Shown one piece after another: positions 21,710-33,520 of a stretch of DNA of 64,000 bases. The notes under the pieces were generated by a model. It saw only the letters and a program-made list of their open reading frames with translations. It was not told where the DNA came from and made no database searches. Made by a program: the position numbers and the translations under genes. The stretch comes from Micropterus salmoides. Lineage: Eukaryota > Chordata > Actinopteri > Centrarchiformes > Centrarchidae. Numbering within the stretch: position 1 is the first letter of the stretch; each line of letters opens with the position of its first letter. Location of the stretch: positions 1,485,429 through 1,549,428 of the forward strand of contig NW_024041373.1 in the NCBI RefSeq assembly GCF_014851395.1, in the 5' to 3' direction.

Positions 21710-22030
21710 ACTGGACACTAATCATTGATATGCGCCTCGTCAGCAGGCCAGCGACAGGCTCGGCTACTCTAACCATTGTTCGCTCTCAATCAAATTAGCC
21801 CTGCTGATGAGGCCTGAGCTCTGTGACCTCCACGGGCCCATAGGCTTCACAGCCCCAGAAATGACAAAGAAGATCTGAAAGCTTGGGTCTTCAGGGATTG
21901 CTGGGGCTCACATACTGATTTCTGATTATGTCTCCTTTTATTTATATATTTACCCACTGGATGTAATTGAGACGAGGTGTTGACTGCAATATGCGAAACA
22001 GATGCCCCCAGCAAGCCACATGTGAACTTG
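21710..22030. promoter_or_regulatory. Candidate conserved element with an inverted repeat
   Basis: Non-repetitive sequence holding GCCTCGTCAGCAGG (21734-21747) and CCTGCTGATGAGGC (21800-21813). These form a 14-bp inverted repeat with one mismatch and a 52-bp spacer. CAATCAAATTAG lies just inside the right arm. No open frame is supported. The texture resembles vertebrate conserved non-coding DNA, but conservation cannot be seen from one sequence. Confidence 0.35.
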
Positions 22031-22214
22031 GCTTGATGTCTAGCGAAGACAAAGGACTTGTATGATGTGTATGTTCTATTTCACAAATGTGTGGTACTTT
22101 TATTTAGTCCCTGTGACGAGCATACGTGTGAGGCCTAGACATTGGCAGTCAGCTCATCCCTTCCAGATCCCCCCTGACCAACCCTCGCCTCCTCCTCTCT
22201 CTCTCCCTTCACCT

Positions 22215-22560
22215 CTCATCCACATTTGTCTGATTTAGTGTGATCAGATGTGAGAGCCGACGCCTGCTGCTGTTGTTAATGCACCATGGGCTCCACATAA
22301 TAGCAGCTCACACTGCCTATACTCCTACTCTGCTGTGGGGGGACCATGAATCAGGTGGCAATTGGAAAAAAACAAGGTGGGAAATTAGACATGCAGCATA
22401 CCAATATTTACAGTCCCAATATACGCTTATGGAAGCAGCCCCTCGATTAATGTTTCGTATCCTCCAGTCCATTCTTCTTACCAGATCCATCTTGTGTGCA
22501 CCAAATCAACTGAAATAGATATTGAGCAGATTTGTGAAACAAGACCTTATCACTAGGGAG
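22215..22560. promoter_or_regulatory. Candidate conserved non-coding element
   Basis: Complex unique sequence with TGTTGTTAATGCACCATG and several ATTA/TAAT cores. A 92-codon plus-strand frame overlaps it but has no domain and no splice signals that would make it an exon. Confidence 0.3.
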
Positions 22561-23362
22561 TTCTCCAAAAGTCTGGCTGACCTGCAGATTTGATACGGAT
22601 CAGTGAGGGTTCACCAGGAGAGCGAAGCACGGAGGAACATGGTAAAGAAATCACAATCAGATCGCACAATTACACTGCAGATGACTGCAGATCGGGTGGC
22701 AGCTGAATGGTCCCGGTGAAGGAGAAAAATGAGAGAAAGGGCTGAAGCAGGAAGTTCATGTCCTGTAATTTTCAAACACGTTAAAAGCGATACCTTGACA
22801 GTTAGATTTTTTTTTCTTCAGCAGGCAGATATCATATTATGGAGGAAAAATTGTCGGCACTCACACTCATTGGTACTTAACTGAAAATCAGCTCGTTAAA
22901 GTCATTTGGATTCTGACCTTTGTCTCCATAAGTGAGAGAAAAGTGCCAGATGTAGAGGGATAAAACCAGACTGAATTTCATTGTGTCAAGCTATCCTTTG
23001 TTTGCTCTGCAAAGTCCTGGACATGGATTTAATTAACAACTGAAAAAACTTCTGATTTCACAAGAAGGCCCATGAGCTGCCTGATGTCCAACCATATTAC
23101 AGTCACACATGATACATAATCATTTTTGCTGTGTAAATTAATATACTACATCTAACAAGCATTCCATACTGGTCACCGACTGAGGTAAATCAATAGATTA
23201 CATATTTACTTTTTTAAATATTAGATAACGATTTCGGTCACACTTTAGATTACAGGCATTGTGGATAAATGTTTTGCCATTTGAAACTGCCAGCCCAAAC
23301 CTTAGCACAAACATCAGTAATTAACTGACATTTGAAAATAATCCAAGTTATTAATACAAACC
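22561..23362. other. Intergenic DNA, nothing identified
   Basis: Unique AT-rich sequence. I found no gene, repeat end or clear motif. Confidence 0.5.
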
Positions 23363-24700
23363 ATAGACTGTATAAAAGAAGTGGACTACCGTTTTGAAGC
23401 CTTGAGTTTGGCATTTCGGCCGTCACCATCTTGTTTTTTTTTTTTGGAATCAGAAGTGACCATATTCAAATGAGAGGGTGGGGCTAGCTAGCTTGATTAG
23501 TTAGGTGCATCCGTTATTCATGTTAACTGTGATATTAATTGGTATGTAAATTTTGACTATCAAAAAAAAGTCTTAAATGTAAATATACTTATCAGAAAAA
23601 ATTTTAACAGCCGAATCCTTACAGTGTCTTTCAGTACAACCGAACAATGAACAAGATATTTTAGGTGACCGAAATGTTCATGAACTGAAAACACACTGTG
23701 AAAGGGTCACTGTTCTTTAATGAAAACACAGACAGCAGCCAAAAACAAGTTCACAGCTAGTTAAATGGACACAGCAGTGGTTATGATGACCTCTATTCTG
23801 ACTGGTTACTGTAGTAGTGACTTGTCAGTCACAAGGTAGCCACGCCTTAAAACACACCCCGTTTAAAGTAGGAAATTCTTTTAAAATAACTTTGTCAAAT
23901 TTGCTAAAGGTGCCACCATTTCCTGACAGAAGTACATGAGACAGATAATCCACCGCACCCGGATCAAAACAACCAATCAGAGCCAGGAGTAGTCTCTAAC
24001 ACTGTGTCAATCACTGTTCAGTCAGCCCCTCTCCCCGCGCATGCTCTCACTCAGTCAAGTTCAATATCTTCAAATGTTTTGCAAACACAACGTCTGTGAA
24101 ACAACCAGCAGCAATGAAACAACTGCTGTCTTCCTTTGCCAACAACCACATATAGTATAAAAAACGTATGTGAAGGAGCTTCAGGCTCATTGTGTTCAAT
24201 GCCATAAAGTTCATATTGTCGAGTGGCAAAGAGGTTGATAACAAACAGTGGGGAATAAGTTCTGAAGAGGGACAGTGTCGTACTAGTCTCTCATCCCGCT
24301 GTAAGACCTTGCTGCAGCTGCTTCTGAAGCCTGGGGTGCTCTACCCTGGGCTGCGAAGTGTCTGAGGAAGTCTTTGAGAAGACCAGTCGAAGTGAGGAGG
24401 GACCAGGGTATTGGCAAGGCTTTCACCATGGAGAGCGAGCACTATGCAGGATGCGGTTTTGCAGGGCTCCTCCTGCTGCCATTGAGATTATAAACTCATT
24501 AGGAAAGTGTTTACTGAGGTAATAAATCAAGTTAGGAGTAGGGTCATTTTGTCACAGAGTCCAATGAATTGGGACTTCTTTTTGCAACCAGTGGAGTCGC
24601 CCCCTGCTGGCCATTAGGATGAATGCGGGTTTAAGGCATTTCTGCATTGGCTTCACCGGATTTCTTAAGACACCACTGTAATAATGCTGGTGCTGCTATT
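23363..24700 (+). repeat. Composite of a common fish repeat with inserted unique-looking DNA
   Basis: The left part (ATAGACTGTATAAAAGAAGT, TTTTGAAGCCTTGAGTTTGG, GGCCGTCACCATCTTG) and the right part (GCAACCAGTGGAGTCGCCCC, CTGCTGGCCATTAGGA, TTCTGCATTGGCTTCA) are the two ends of an element I recognise from percomorph genomes. The interior is longer and less recognisable than I expect, so there may be inserted sequence. No coding region is visible. Confidence 0.5.
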
Positions 24701-24952
24701 GCTCCAACGACAAGAGAACTCTACACTAATCATCACAACCTAGTAAGCACTGATTTGGAGATATGCAGATTAAACCTAACTTGTCACTAACCTACCTCAA
24801 TGTGTATGTTCAGGTTTATGGCCGTATTGCATGTCCTTGGATAAGCCTCAGACTCATTGTAACGAAATTGGGCCCAAATATCATCTTGTTTCTTTCTTCT
24901 AAACCCTGTTGCTAGACATAATTTGAACCTAGATGCCTGATGACATCCACCT

Positions 24953-25165
24953 GGGGTGGCTGTGGCTGAGGAGGTTGAGCGGGTTGCCTGTTAATTGGAA
25001 GGTTGGTGGTTCAATGCCCGGCGCCTCCAACTGCATGTCGAAGTGTCCTTGGTCAAGATACTGAACCCTGAATTGCCCCTGGCGAATGAATGTGTGTGAA
25101 TGCAGATGTAGTATAAAAGCACTTTGAGTGGTAGGAAAGATGCTATACGAATACAGAGCATTTAC
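24953..25165 (+). repeat. tRNA-derived fish SINE, near full length
   Basis: The head has a Pol III A box (TGGCTGAGGAGGTTGAGCGG) and a B-box-like GGTTGGTGGTTCAATGCC at the spacing of a tRNA. It is followed by a body with GCATGTCGAAGTGTCCTTGG and a tail ending GCACTTTGAGTGG, then CTATACGAATACAGAGCATT. This is the most complete of four related copies in the window (others near 1931, 52205 and 60187). Confidence 0.8.
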
Positions 25166-28015
25166 ATTTTTTGGCCTGCAAATTGTAAAATATCTGCTTA
25201 CTGGAAATTGTTTGATTAATTTAACTTCACGGCCGGTCACGCCAGCAATTAAAATACCAAAATTTGGTGCAAAATCAATTGCAACCAGTGGAATCAAAAT
25301 TAAGTCCATGCAAACCTTTTGAATTAAATTCTACTTTGGTGACTTGAACACAAAACTTTACACCATTATCCAAAAGCAAATTGTCTTGTCTGTGCTTACC
25401 TTTCAGAGAATGGAGTCCAAAACAGAGGAAGCTACCCTGGTCTATACATAAACTGTGTAACTGTGCTAGAGAGCTACTGTGACTGACCACTCCATCAAAA
25501 GTAGTGCGTCACCTAGCCTTGCCAGTTTTCCTTGTATCCAGGACTTCGGATGTCCACCAAAACTAGTTAGTTTCAAAAAGACTTCCCTTCAGTCTTACAA
25601 TCTACATAGTTACTCATCCCAAAGTAGTGTTGTAACATGTTCTGCTGTGGCCTGATCATGTGCCTCTACGTCTTTTGTCATACAGTCTTCCTCTATTGTC
25701 CTCCTCTGTCTTACCTCACTGTATCTCTCTTTTCTTTCTAGCAGCTGACTTGAATACTGATGGAGCTCACTCTGGATCTGATTAAGCCCCTGCTCTGTAG
25801 AATCAGACAGTAGACATAAATATCTGGGGGCATCTAAGAGAGAGACAAGTCTGTTAAAGAGGACTGAGTGTGGATCGGGTTTCGGCCCCTGATGAAAATC
25901 AATGCGACTTGACCGGTCGCAGAGTGAGTCAACATGTCAGCTCTAAACAGATCGGCCATTATATCATTAGAACTAATTTCATCTTCCTCTACTTGTGTCT
26001 CCATTGTTAGTCATTTAGTGTAGATGCGCATGTAGATGAATCACAACTGTCCACTGTCATCATTTTCCACAAGCTTCAAACACCAACATTGGAATTCAAC
26101 AGCTTTGAATTGCCATAATCAGTTATTTTTCGTGTGTGTTTGGATGTGTGGAGATGATAATGGTTCTAATTTCCACTTATACATAAAGGAAGTTAGAATT
26201 CAAAAGCTGTCAGTAGGTCAAATTCATGAATGCAAGTTACTGTATTATACAGAGAACTCCTGAGCTAAAACAAGGGAGTTCTCTTGTAAATCAGTTAGTT
26301 AACTTTCTCTGTATCTATCTATGTATATGTCTATGTATCCTATACACTATAGGGTTATTTCATGTACACTTCATGAACTATCAAAGAGGGTATGAAGAGC
26401 ACATTTTGGTTTGATGAATAAATGTTACGGATGGCTGGGAAGTCTATCAGCGCTGCAGACTTGGAGAGTCTTACTCAAAATTAAAAAATCTTTGACATAT
26501 TTGGTTAAACTTTGTTTGGGTCGTCCACCTTCAGATAGTTTATGGAATATTTGTAAAAATTTAACAGCGTATTAGTTGAGATTCGGCAATACAACTGTGT
26601 AACAAAAAAAAGCTGCTGTCTAGGTCTGGTTAGGTTTCGGCACAGAAACGTCTTTGTTAGGGTGTGTTGTTTGCTGTCTCACATATACTTATAATATCAC
26701 ATATATGATAATCTGTGAAACATCTAAAGACAAAGGGAAGTTGAAATGTTGCAAATGCTCTATTATAAACTATGTGTAGACGGACTATCCAAATAATGTT
26801 ATCATCATCATATTTTTTCAAAACAGTGATACGACACGGCGCACTAACAGCTACAGTCGACTGATCGTGATGGGGTCCTTCTCTCAACTGGCTTCTTACT
26901 GTGGCTCCTTCCTAAGGATGTCTTTTTCTGAACCTAAACTTTGATTGTTAGTTATGAATATTCACAGTTTAGAGTAATACTTGTCAGAGCCATTAATGTC
27001 TCTGTTTCTTCTGGCTTTAGAAGGCCAGTCCACACAAACTGCCATTCACTGTGAATGGGACCTGGTTTTGCAGCTCTGCATGGCCCACAAAGCTTTTTGA
27101 GAGTGAGGCTACATCCACGCTAATCCATTTCTTACATGCATAACTTTTACTACGCTTTACTTCCTGTTTACACATGCATGCCTATGTGAATGGACATTGT
27201 TTCTGAAATAATTTCTGAAACTGTGCTAAAACGATGTTTTAAAATTAAAATTACTGTGGGCACCGCCTAAATGTTTTGTGAAAATCTGTGGTGCCCAGAG
27301 CATGTGATGATAGGAAGAATTTAACCAAAACATCTCTATTGTCTCTCTAGTGTCCCTATTACTACATCATTTATAGAATTGTGATCAGTTTGTATAGGTG
27401 CTATTTCTTTGGCAGAAAGTAGTTCTAATATAAACCTGTGTTCACCTCAGTACCTGCGTATTCTTTTCTTTTTTTCAGTGGGCTGATCCTCTAAGACACT
27501 GTATAGCACTATATAGCTATAATCCCTGTTAGGAAATAAGCTAAAGATACAACATTTTCAGTTATTTGATGCCAGTTCTCCCATATCTCTATGGTTTCTT
27601 TACAGAGATGTATGTATAAATGTCACCCAACTGCAAAATAAATGTCAAGTCATTCATATTCCACAGTATGTTTTCCTTAATACAGGTGGAGTGTTCAGCC
27701 AGTAGGGGATATTACGCCATGGTTTCATGTTGTTGAGTAATTTTAAAATCACAGCTCTCTTCACTCTGGTACCGTGACATGCAAAGCTCCTACTCTTCTA
27801 GCAATCCTCAAATATCTCCACTAGAGGTTCCCTGTTGAGTGTGACACACACACTCACTCTTCCTGTGGCCTCACACACTCTATACACTCCCTCATGCTGT
27901 TCCCCTCATACACACTCCTACAGAACAGGGACCAGGGTGGATTGCTATTTGGCGTTGCAGGGCATTAGCCGCTGATGTCTTAACACTTGTAAATGAACCC
28001 TCCGCCCCTCCTAAT
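25166..28015. other. Intergenic DNA, no gene recognised
   Basis: Long unique tract. Short open frames occur on both strands but none has a domain, splice sites or a convincing start. Fragments around 26430-26660 and 27690 have the feel of old repeats without being assignable. Confidence 0.45.
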
Positions 28016-28019
28016 CTGT

Positions 28020-28315
28020 CACTTTAATGCACTATAGATTTTATTTCAGCCTCTGTAGTATCACATTCTCAATAATAATCATCAAGCCGACGCTGTTGTC
28101 CCCTCCTGCAGAAATTAAATCTCGCCGCTGAGTGCACAACTAATAAAAGATGTTGCCTGAAGAAATAAAAAAATAAAGATGATGAATCATAAGCAGCGGG
28201 GATTTGTATTCAATGCGAAAGACAATTACACAAAGAGTTTGAATTTATCAGCCGCTTCGCCTCTCAAAGGCTCAATAACAGGCCACCACCGCCGGGCGCT
28301 GGGAGCTGCATGCTC
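28020..28315. promoter_or_regulatory. Candidate conserved non-coding element
   Basis: Dense, non-repetitive sequence with many homeodomain-like cores: TCAATAATAATCATCAAG, AAATTAAATCTCGCCGC, CAACTAATAAAAGATG, GATGAATCATAAGCAGC and AAGACAATTACACAAAG. It ends abruptly at a CA-rich simple tract. It is one of the strongest candidates by texture in the window. No open frame is convincing. Confidence 0.4.
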
Positions 28316-28485
28316 TCACGCACACAGACAGGCAGACACACATGCTCGCACGCACACACACACTTTCGTGGACATCTGCACAGACAGTGTACAAACAAAC
28401 ACACTCATGCATATTATACATACAACATCCAGGAATTCACTTTTGCTCTTGCACCCTGTGAAGCACACACACCACCGTGCGCGCC

Positions 28486-28518
<33 letters not shown>

Positions 28519-28528
28519 ACACACACAA
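28316..28528. repeat. CA-rich tract with a (CA)n core at 28488-28527
   Basis: Imperfect CACA/CGCA repeats culminate in a long CA run. Thr/His-rich and Val/Cys-rich open frames over this tract are artefacts. Confidence 0.9.
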
Positions 28529-28940
28529 CCAAAGGGCTTCTTCATGTAAAACTTACGTGCTTGATGTTGAATAATTTTGCTGGAAAATATTCTTTAATTT
28601 CTTTAAAGCTGCTGTTGAGTGACCTTTCAAGAAAACTAAAACACACTTTCCAATAATGGATTTATGCCATGAATTCATATGCAAAGTCTTTCTTACTGCA
28701 TAGTGTTGTATGTGCATATGTATTGTATTTCTGTGTGTGCTACTATGCGTTATTATTTCTGCTATACTCAAGGTTAAATAATGCAACTTACTATATGTCA
28801 AAATTATCAATCAAATTAGTTTTACAACTGGGAAGAACTTGACATCAAAGAGTTCCTTGTACTACGATCCCACAGGAACTAAACTCAAAAACAATATCAG
28901 GATATAAGTCTTATTTGCACATCACTGTGTAAATAAACCT
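28529..28940. other. Intergenic DNA, nothing identified
   Basis: AT-rich unique sequence with no supported feature. Confidence 0.5.
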
Positions 28941-28944
28941 TGTA

Positions 28945-28992
28945 AATGGGGCGCACACTCTACCAACTAAGCCACCCGCTCCACCCAACCTT
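28945..28992 (-). repeat. tRNA-like SINE head, A box only
   Basis: Read on the minus strand this is GTGGCTTAGTTGGTAGAGTG followed by TGCGCCCCATTTACAAGG. The A box is close to consensus and the wording matches the 5' head of a fish SINE. The B box and body are missing, so this is a short fragment and not a tRNA gene. Confidence 0.5.
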
Positions 28993-28994
28993 CT

Positions 28995-30535
28995 GAGTGT
29001 TTTAAAGGTTATTTATTTCTGCTTCAGTACATATCCACGATGACACAAACCTCAAATAAAGTTTTTTCTCATTAACTTGTTAACTCTCGATCACTGCTCC
29101 TCCTTGTTCACTTATGCTATCTCATTTGTACACACTATCTTGCTCTTTAGACTACAACTAAATATAATGTCAACAAATATGGCAAGCAAAGTCCACCCCT
29201 TGTGCTAATATCAACACTAGCTGCAACCAATCCTGCTTCTGGTGCTGTCAGACTGGATTTCGCTTCTTCTTAGTGATTTCTATGTAGAACAGGGGTAAAT
29301 TCAATCTGGCTAAATTTTGACACGCAAAATCGCGAGGCTATTCAGTCTCCAGCCACTATGGGAGACATAGGATTGACCTTTCATTCAGAAAAAAATCATG
29401 TTTGTCCACATTCTCCTTTTTAAATTGCATGTCAAAATAATACCAACCACAGAGAGGTTGGATGATGGTGATGATGATGTTTGAGTGGAAGGACATTAAC
29501 ACATATATAACAGTAAAGGTTTAGATGAAATGCTGTATAATATAAAACTTTGTGGGAGGCTGTTATTAGCCCACTAGCCGCGCTAGCTGCTCCAGTTTAA
29601 GTTTAAAATCCATGCCCATGCTATTTCCTGAGTAAATTACTCCTGGCAAAATCTGGGTTGACTGCGCATTTGCTCTGTTAATGGAGCTCTACACAATATG
29701 TAGTAGCTGCAAGGTCTGGGGATTGTGGAACTGTGAAATTCTGTTATTTATGAATTTACTCTCACTAAAACCTAAATCTTGAAAGCTAAATTTTCACTCG
29801 ACTTGGTGTACGAACATTGAAAGACTTTGTTTATAGTGATCCATGTTACATATCTCGGCACTCGTTCTACATATATAACACCTGCTGAGGAATTACCTAG
29901 CCATCTTACTGTCACATCATTCACTCATGAATATTGGGCTCGGTGCTGTGTTGTGACTCAGCTGAGGTGGATGTGAGCACAGTCAGTTAAGTGAAGCATG
30001 AGTGTTTGTATATGTTGCTGGACTATCAAACTTGTGAGGACCAGATGTCCTCAAAATGACAGAACGATATGGAAAAAAACTTTTTTTAAAGACACTTGGC
30101 TTGTTGTAAATGAGGCAGTTTGGACTGGCTTCAGGCAGAAATACTTTCCTTATAAACATGTCCATTTTTTTCTTGGAAAATGAGATTAAGATCAAGATTT
30201 TCATGATTTTTTCCTTCTCCAGGTGCACAGGAAAAATAGTGAAACTTCCTAGAAACTGAATTATCTCTTTAAGCGATTAACATAATTTAGTAGTTTTGAG
30301 TCCTTTAGGTGCTCATTTTTACATTATTGTACTTTTTCTTTACATACTGTTGAACACAGCCACGAACAGGCAGTGCTGATCACTGTGATGTGGGGAATTA
30401 CCAGCCTCCACTCAGCAGCAGTGCTTTACACCACAAAGCTGCTGGACAAACGTCTCCCCGGATAGCTCATACCTAACCCCTTGTCATCTTTCTCTCCTCA
30501 TCGGCTCTTCCTCCCCCTCTCCTCTTGGCCCCTGT
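28995..30535. other. Intergenic DNA, nothing identified
   Basis: Unique AT-rich sequence. No recognisable gene, exon or mobile-element terminus. Confidence 0.5.
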
Positions 30536-30539
30536 CACC

Positions 30540-30900
30540 CCTCTTTCCTCTCCTCTGCCTAGCTGGTTGACAGTTAGAGCCGGTCGGGGTCACCTTCCTA
30601 CTTCCCCGGGGTTTGAAGGGTGCAGCTCTGGAGCTAGAAGCCCCACGCCCCACTGGCTCTCTGACTCGCCCCCAGCGAGAAGCAAGTGAAGTGCGGGGAA
30701 GTGCGGGTCACTCTGCTGGGAGAGTGGGCTGAGGGCCTGGAGGTTTGGCCCCAGACCGGCGCTTCTCCTGTTGTGAGACCAGGCCAGACACAGCCTGCCA
30801 GGCACTGACTTGACCTCCTCAAATTGATGCGGCACAAGCTGGCAGAGCGGTCACTGCTGCCACTGTTTGGGTGGGAAAACACTCTCTGCCCTTTTCTCAG
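30540..30900. promoter_or_regulatory. GC-rich island, candidate conserved or regulatory element
   Basis: This stretch is markedly GC-richer than its surroundings and non-repetitive. Two overlapping open frames of 81 and 103 codons lie on the minus strand, in different phases. Neither shows a domain, and each ends without convincing splice signals. A CCCCACGCCCCACTGG block could bind Sp/KLF-type factors. It may be an enhancer or an unannotated exon-bearing island. Confidence 0.35.
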
Positions 30901-31221
30901 TAGCTCACAGACTACTTCTTCTTCCTTTGTTCTTATGATATGCATTTACTTACGCCAACATATCTCATCAGATATTAACAAGTGTGTTTTTTTAAAAACA
31001 TGACCATGGTCATTTTAAACCTTTTAACCGTAACATCCAAGGTTCCGTAACTTTAACAAAGAAATTTTAACCCAAACCACCATGCATGACAGTCAGTGTA
31101 CAGATACACAGGAAACATTGGAAGGGAGAGGTATATTACATGCAACAAAGGTCCCCTTGCCAGTAGTCGAACCGTTAATGTTGCAGCATGCATCTTAATT
31201 TTGTTACGTGCTGTAATAAAC

Positions 31222-31415
31222 AAAATACATTACATTTATCTGACGCTTTTATCCAAAACAACATACAATTGCTACGCATGTCAGAGGTCGCACGCCTCTG
31301 GAGCAACTAGGGGTTAAGTGTCTTGCTCAGGAACACAAAGGTGGATGTCTCACAGTGGGAATCGAACCCAGGTCTCCCACACCAAAGGCAAACATTTTAT
31401 CTATGCACCATCACC
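31222..31415 (-). repeat. tRNA-derived fish SINE with LINE-like tail
   Basis: Read on the minus strand it begins TGATGGTGCATAGATAAAAT and has a near-consensus B box GGGTTCGATTCCC. It continues with GAGCAAGACACTTAACCCCT and AGTTGCTCCAGAGGCGTGCG, and ends GGATAAAAGCGTCAGATAAA. That tail is shared by many fish SINEs and L2-type LINEs. The copy is nearly complete. The overlapping plus-strand open frames are artefacts. Confidence 0.8.
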
Positions 31416-31419
31416 AAAT

Positions 31420-32590
31420 ACAACACATTCCTTTTACTTCACACTTAACCTGATAACTCCCCCTGATAGATTTGCCTACATGACAGAGTTTATATTTTTT
31501 TGATTATCCAGAGGAAATGTGGTTTGGAAAATTTCTGGATGTATAAAAAAGTTAGTTGTACTACAAATAATCTTACTGTATTAACTTGAAATCTGTCTGG
31601 AACTGTTGACAAGAGTGTAAAGAACCAACAGGTCAGATATTTTTTGAGCAAATTAGAGACTGCAGGTGCAACACACTTACACTCTGATGTATGGTTACAT
31701 GCATTGAATTGACTTAAAAGAATCTTAATCCTTTCTAACAAACAGTTCTGAATGACATGTTGGAAATAATCTGCCATCAATCTTGAAGAGGTCAAGCAAA
31801 GCAGGTACAGGTAAAGGTGTTTATTTGCCAGAAGAGAATCCAGGCACAGGAGACGGGCTAAAAACCAAGGTAATCCACACACATAGGCACGAGAAACAGG
31901 CAGTGACGCTCTGCTCCACAAGCAATGAGGACGATCCGGCGTGATAGGGCAAACAAACATGCAGGAAAACCAAAGACAGGAAGTGAAGCAAACAGAAATG
32001 AGGAAAGGTGTATATGATATAAACTGGCGCCTAATTAATACGCCACCATGGATGTTGTTAGGCCTTTTTTAGGGGGACTGAAGCCACCCTAACATGTTCC
32101 TAAGCCCTCCCCAAATAATAATAGTAAAAATAATTATTAGATTTAGATTTTTTATTTTTATTATTTTATTTAATTAATTAATTTTTTACAGTGCAGACAT
32201 GTACTCAACAAAAAGAAGCAAGAGTATTGAGAAATAATATAATAATACAAATATAATTTGTATTTATTGTCTTAAAATAATCCCTCTGGTTGTTTTAATT
32301 TAAGTCCCTACTGTGGTCAGGCACTAGGACCCTGAGGGAGGCTGCCTTTCGATGTTGCTCTACCGAGCTGCGGAGCAACATTACTACACATAGCGCCTTT
32401 CTGAAACTAGACCCCACTTCCACTCTGACACGGATGGAACTTTGGTCGGAGTCACCCTCACAGCCAAATCGAGCTTCCTAACCCACGTAGGGTATACGTA
32501 CAGCGGCCATCTTTCAGACAAACTACTGTCCCTCCAGTGTAAATAGGATCTGACATTACCGCTGCACTCACTGCTATAATATGTGTATCA
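31420..32590. other. Probable repeat debris upstream of a LINE copy
   Basis: Around 31790-32060 the wording (CAGGCACAGGAGACGGGC, AATGAGGACGATCCGGCG) resembles flanking parts of high-copy fish repeats. Around 32300-32540 there is GC-richer unassigned DNA. A 156-codon minus-strand frame (31490-31960) crosses different sequence types and has no domain, so it is not called. Confidence 0.35.
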
Positions 32591-32604
32591 AATAAACAAC
32601 AGTT

Positions 32605-33145
32605 GTACTAACACCATCATCCCGGCCCTGCTGCAGGACAAGCTCTCCCAGCTGAGCGTGCCTAACTCCACCTGCAGGTGGATCACTGACTTCCTGACGG
32701 ACAGGAAGCAGCACGTGAAGCTGGGAAAACATGTCTCTGATTCCAGGACCATCAGCACCGGTTCCCCTCAAGGCTGCGTTCTTTCCTCCCTTCTCTTCTC
32801 CCTGTACACCAACAGCTGCACCTCCAGTCACCAGTCTGTCAAGCTCCTGAAGTTTGCGGATGACACCACCCTCATTGGGCTGGATGAGTCCGCCTACAGG
32901 TGGGAGATCAACCATCTGGTGACCTGGTGCAGCCAGAACAGTCTGGAGCTCAATGCTCTGAAGACCGTGGAGATGGTCGTGGACTTCAGAAAGAGCACAG
33001 CCCCACCCTCCCCCATCATCCTGTGTGACTCCCCAGTCACCATTGTGGACTCCTTCCGCTTCCTGGGCACCATCATCTCCCAGGACCTCAAGTGGGAGCT
33101 GAACATCACCTCCCTCACCAAGAAGGCCCAGCAGAGGATGTAAGA
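32605..33145 (+). pseudogene. LINE reverse transcriptase fragment 1 (palm domain)
   Basis: The reverse-transcriptase motifs run in order: STGSPQGCVLSSLLFSLYTN (the PQG motif), KLLKFADDTTLIGL (the catalytic FADD box at 32853-32864), WCSQNSLELNALKTVEMVVD and FRFLGTIISQDLKWE. The frame ends at QQRM followed by TAA at 33144. Compared with relatives, about six codons are missing at the junction with the next fragment, and the frame is shifted. Confidence 0.85.
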
Positions 33146-33520
33146 AGTTCAGCCTGCCAAAGACAATGATGGTTCACTTCTACACCGCCATCATTGAGTC
33201 CATCCTCACCTCCTCCATCACCATCTGGTACGCTGCTGCCACTGCCAGGGACAAGGGCAGGCTGCAGCGCATCATTCACTCTGCAGAGAAGGTGATTGGC
33301 TGCAATCTTCCTTCTCTTCTGGACCTGTACGCCTTGAGGACTCTGAGGCGAGCAGGAAAGATTGCAGCTGACTCCTCCCACCCCGGACACAAACTGTTTT
33401 AGACTCTCCCCACTGGCAGGAGGCTGCGGTCCATCAGGACCAAAACCTCTCGCCACAAAAACAGTTTCTTCCTGTTTGCAACTAGCCTCATTAACAAGGC
33501 CCGAGTCTCCTACTGACACT
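33146..33520 (+). pseudogene. LINE reverse transcriptase fragment 2 (C-terminal part)
   Basis: In the +1 frame the protein resumes with KFSLPKTMMVHFYTAIIES, then AEKVIGCNLPSLLDLYALRT and AGKIAADSSHPGHKLF. A TAG at about 33400 interrupts it, and similarity continues with TLPTGRRLRSIRTKTSRHKN to about 33516. Together with the upstream break this shows the copy is dead. Confidence 0.8.

Noticed and set aside
24953..25030. tRNA gene
   Set aside because: A and B boxes are present, but the sequence continues into a SINE body and tail, and a full tRNA cloverleaf is not evident.
31490..31960. 156-codon minus-strand frame
   Set aside because: It spans unrelated sequence types, including probable repeat debris, shows no domain and has an unlikely Cys/Leu/Phe-rich composition.
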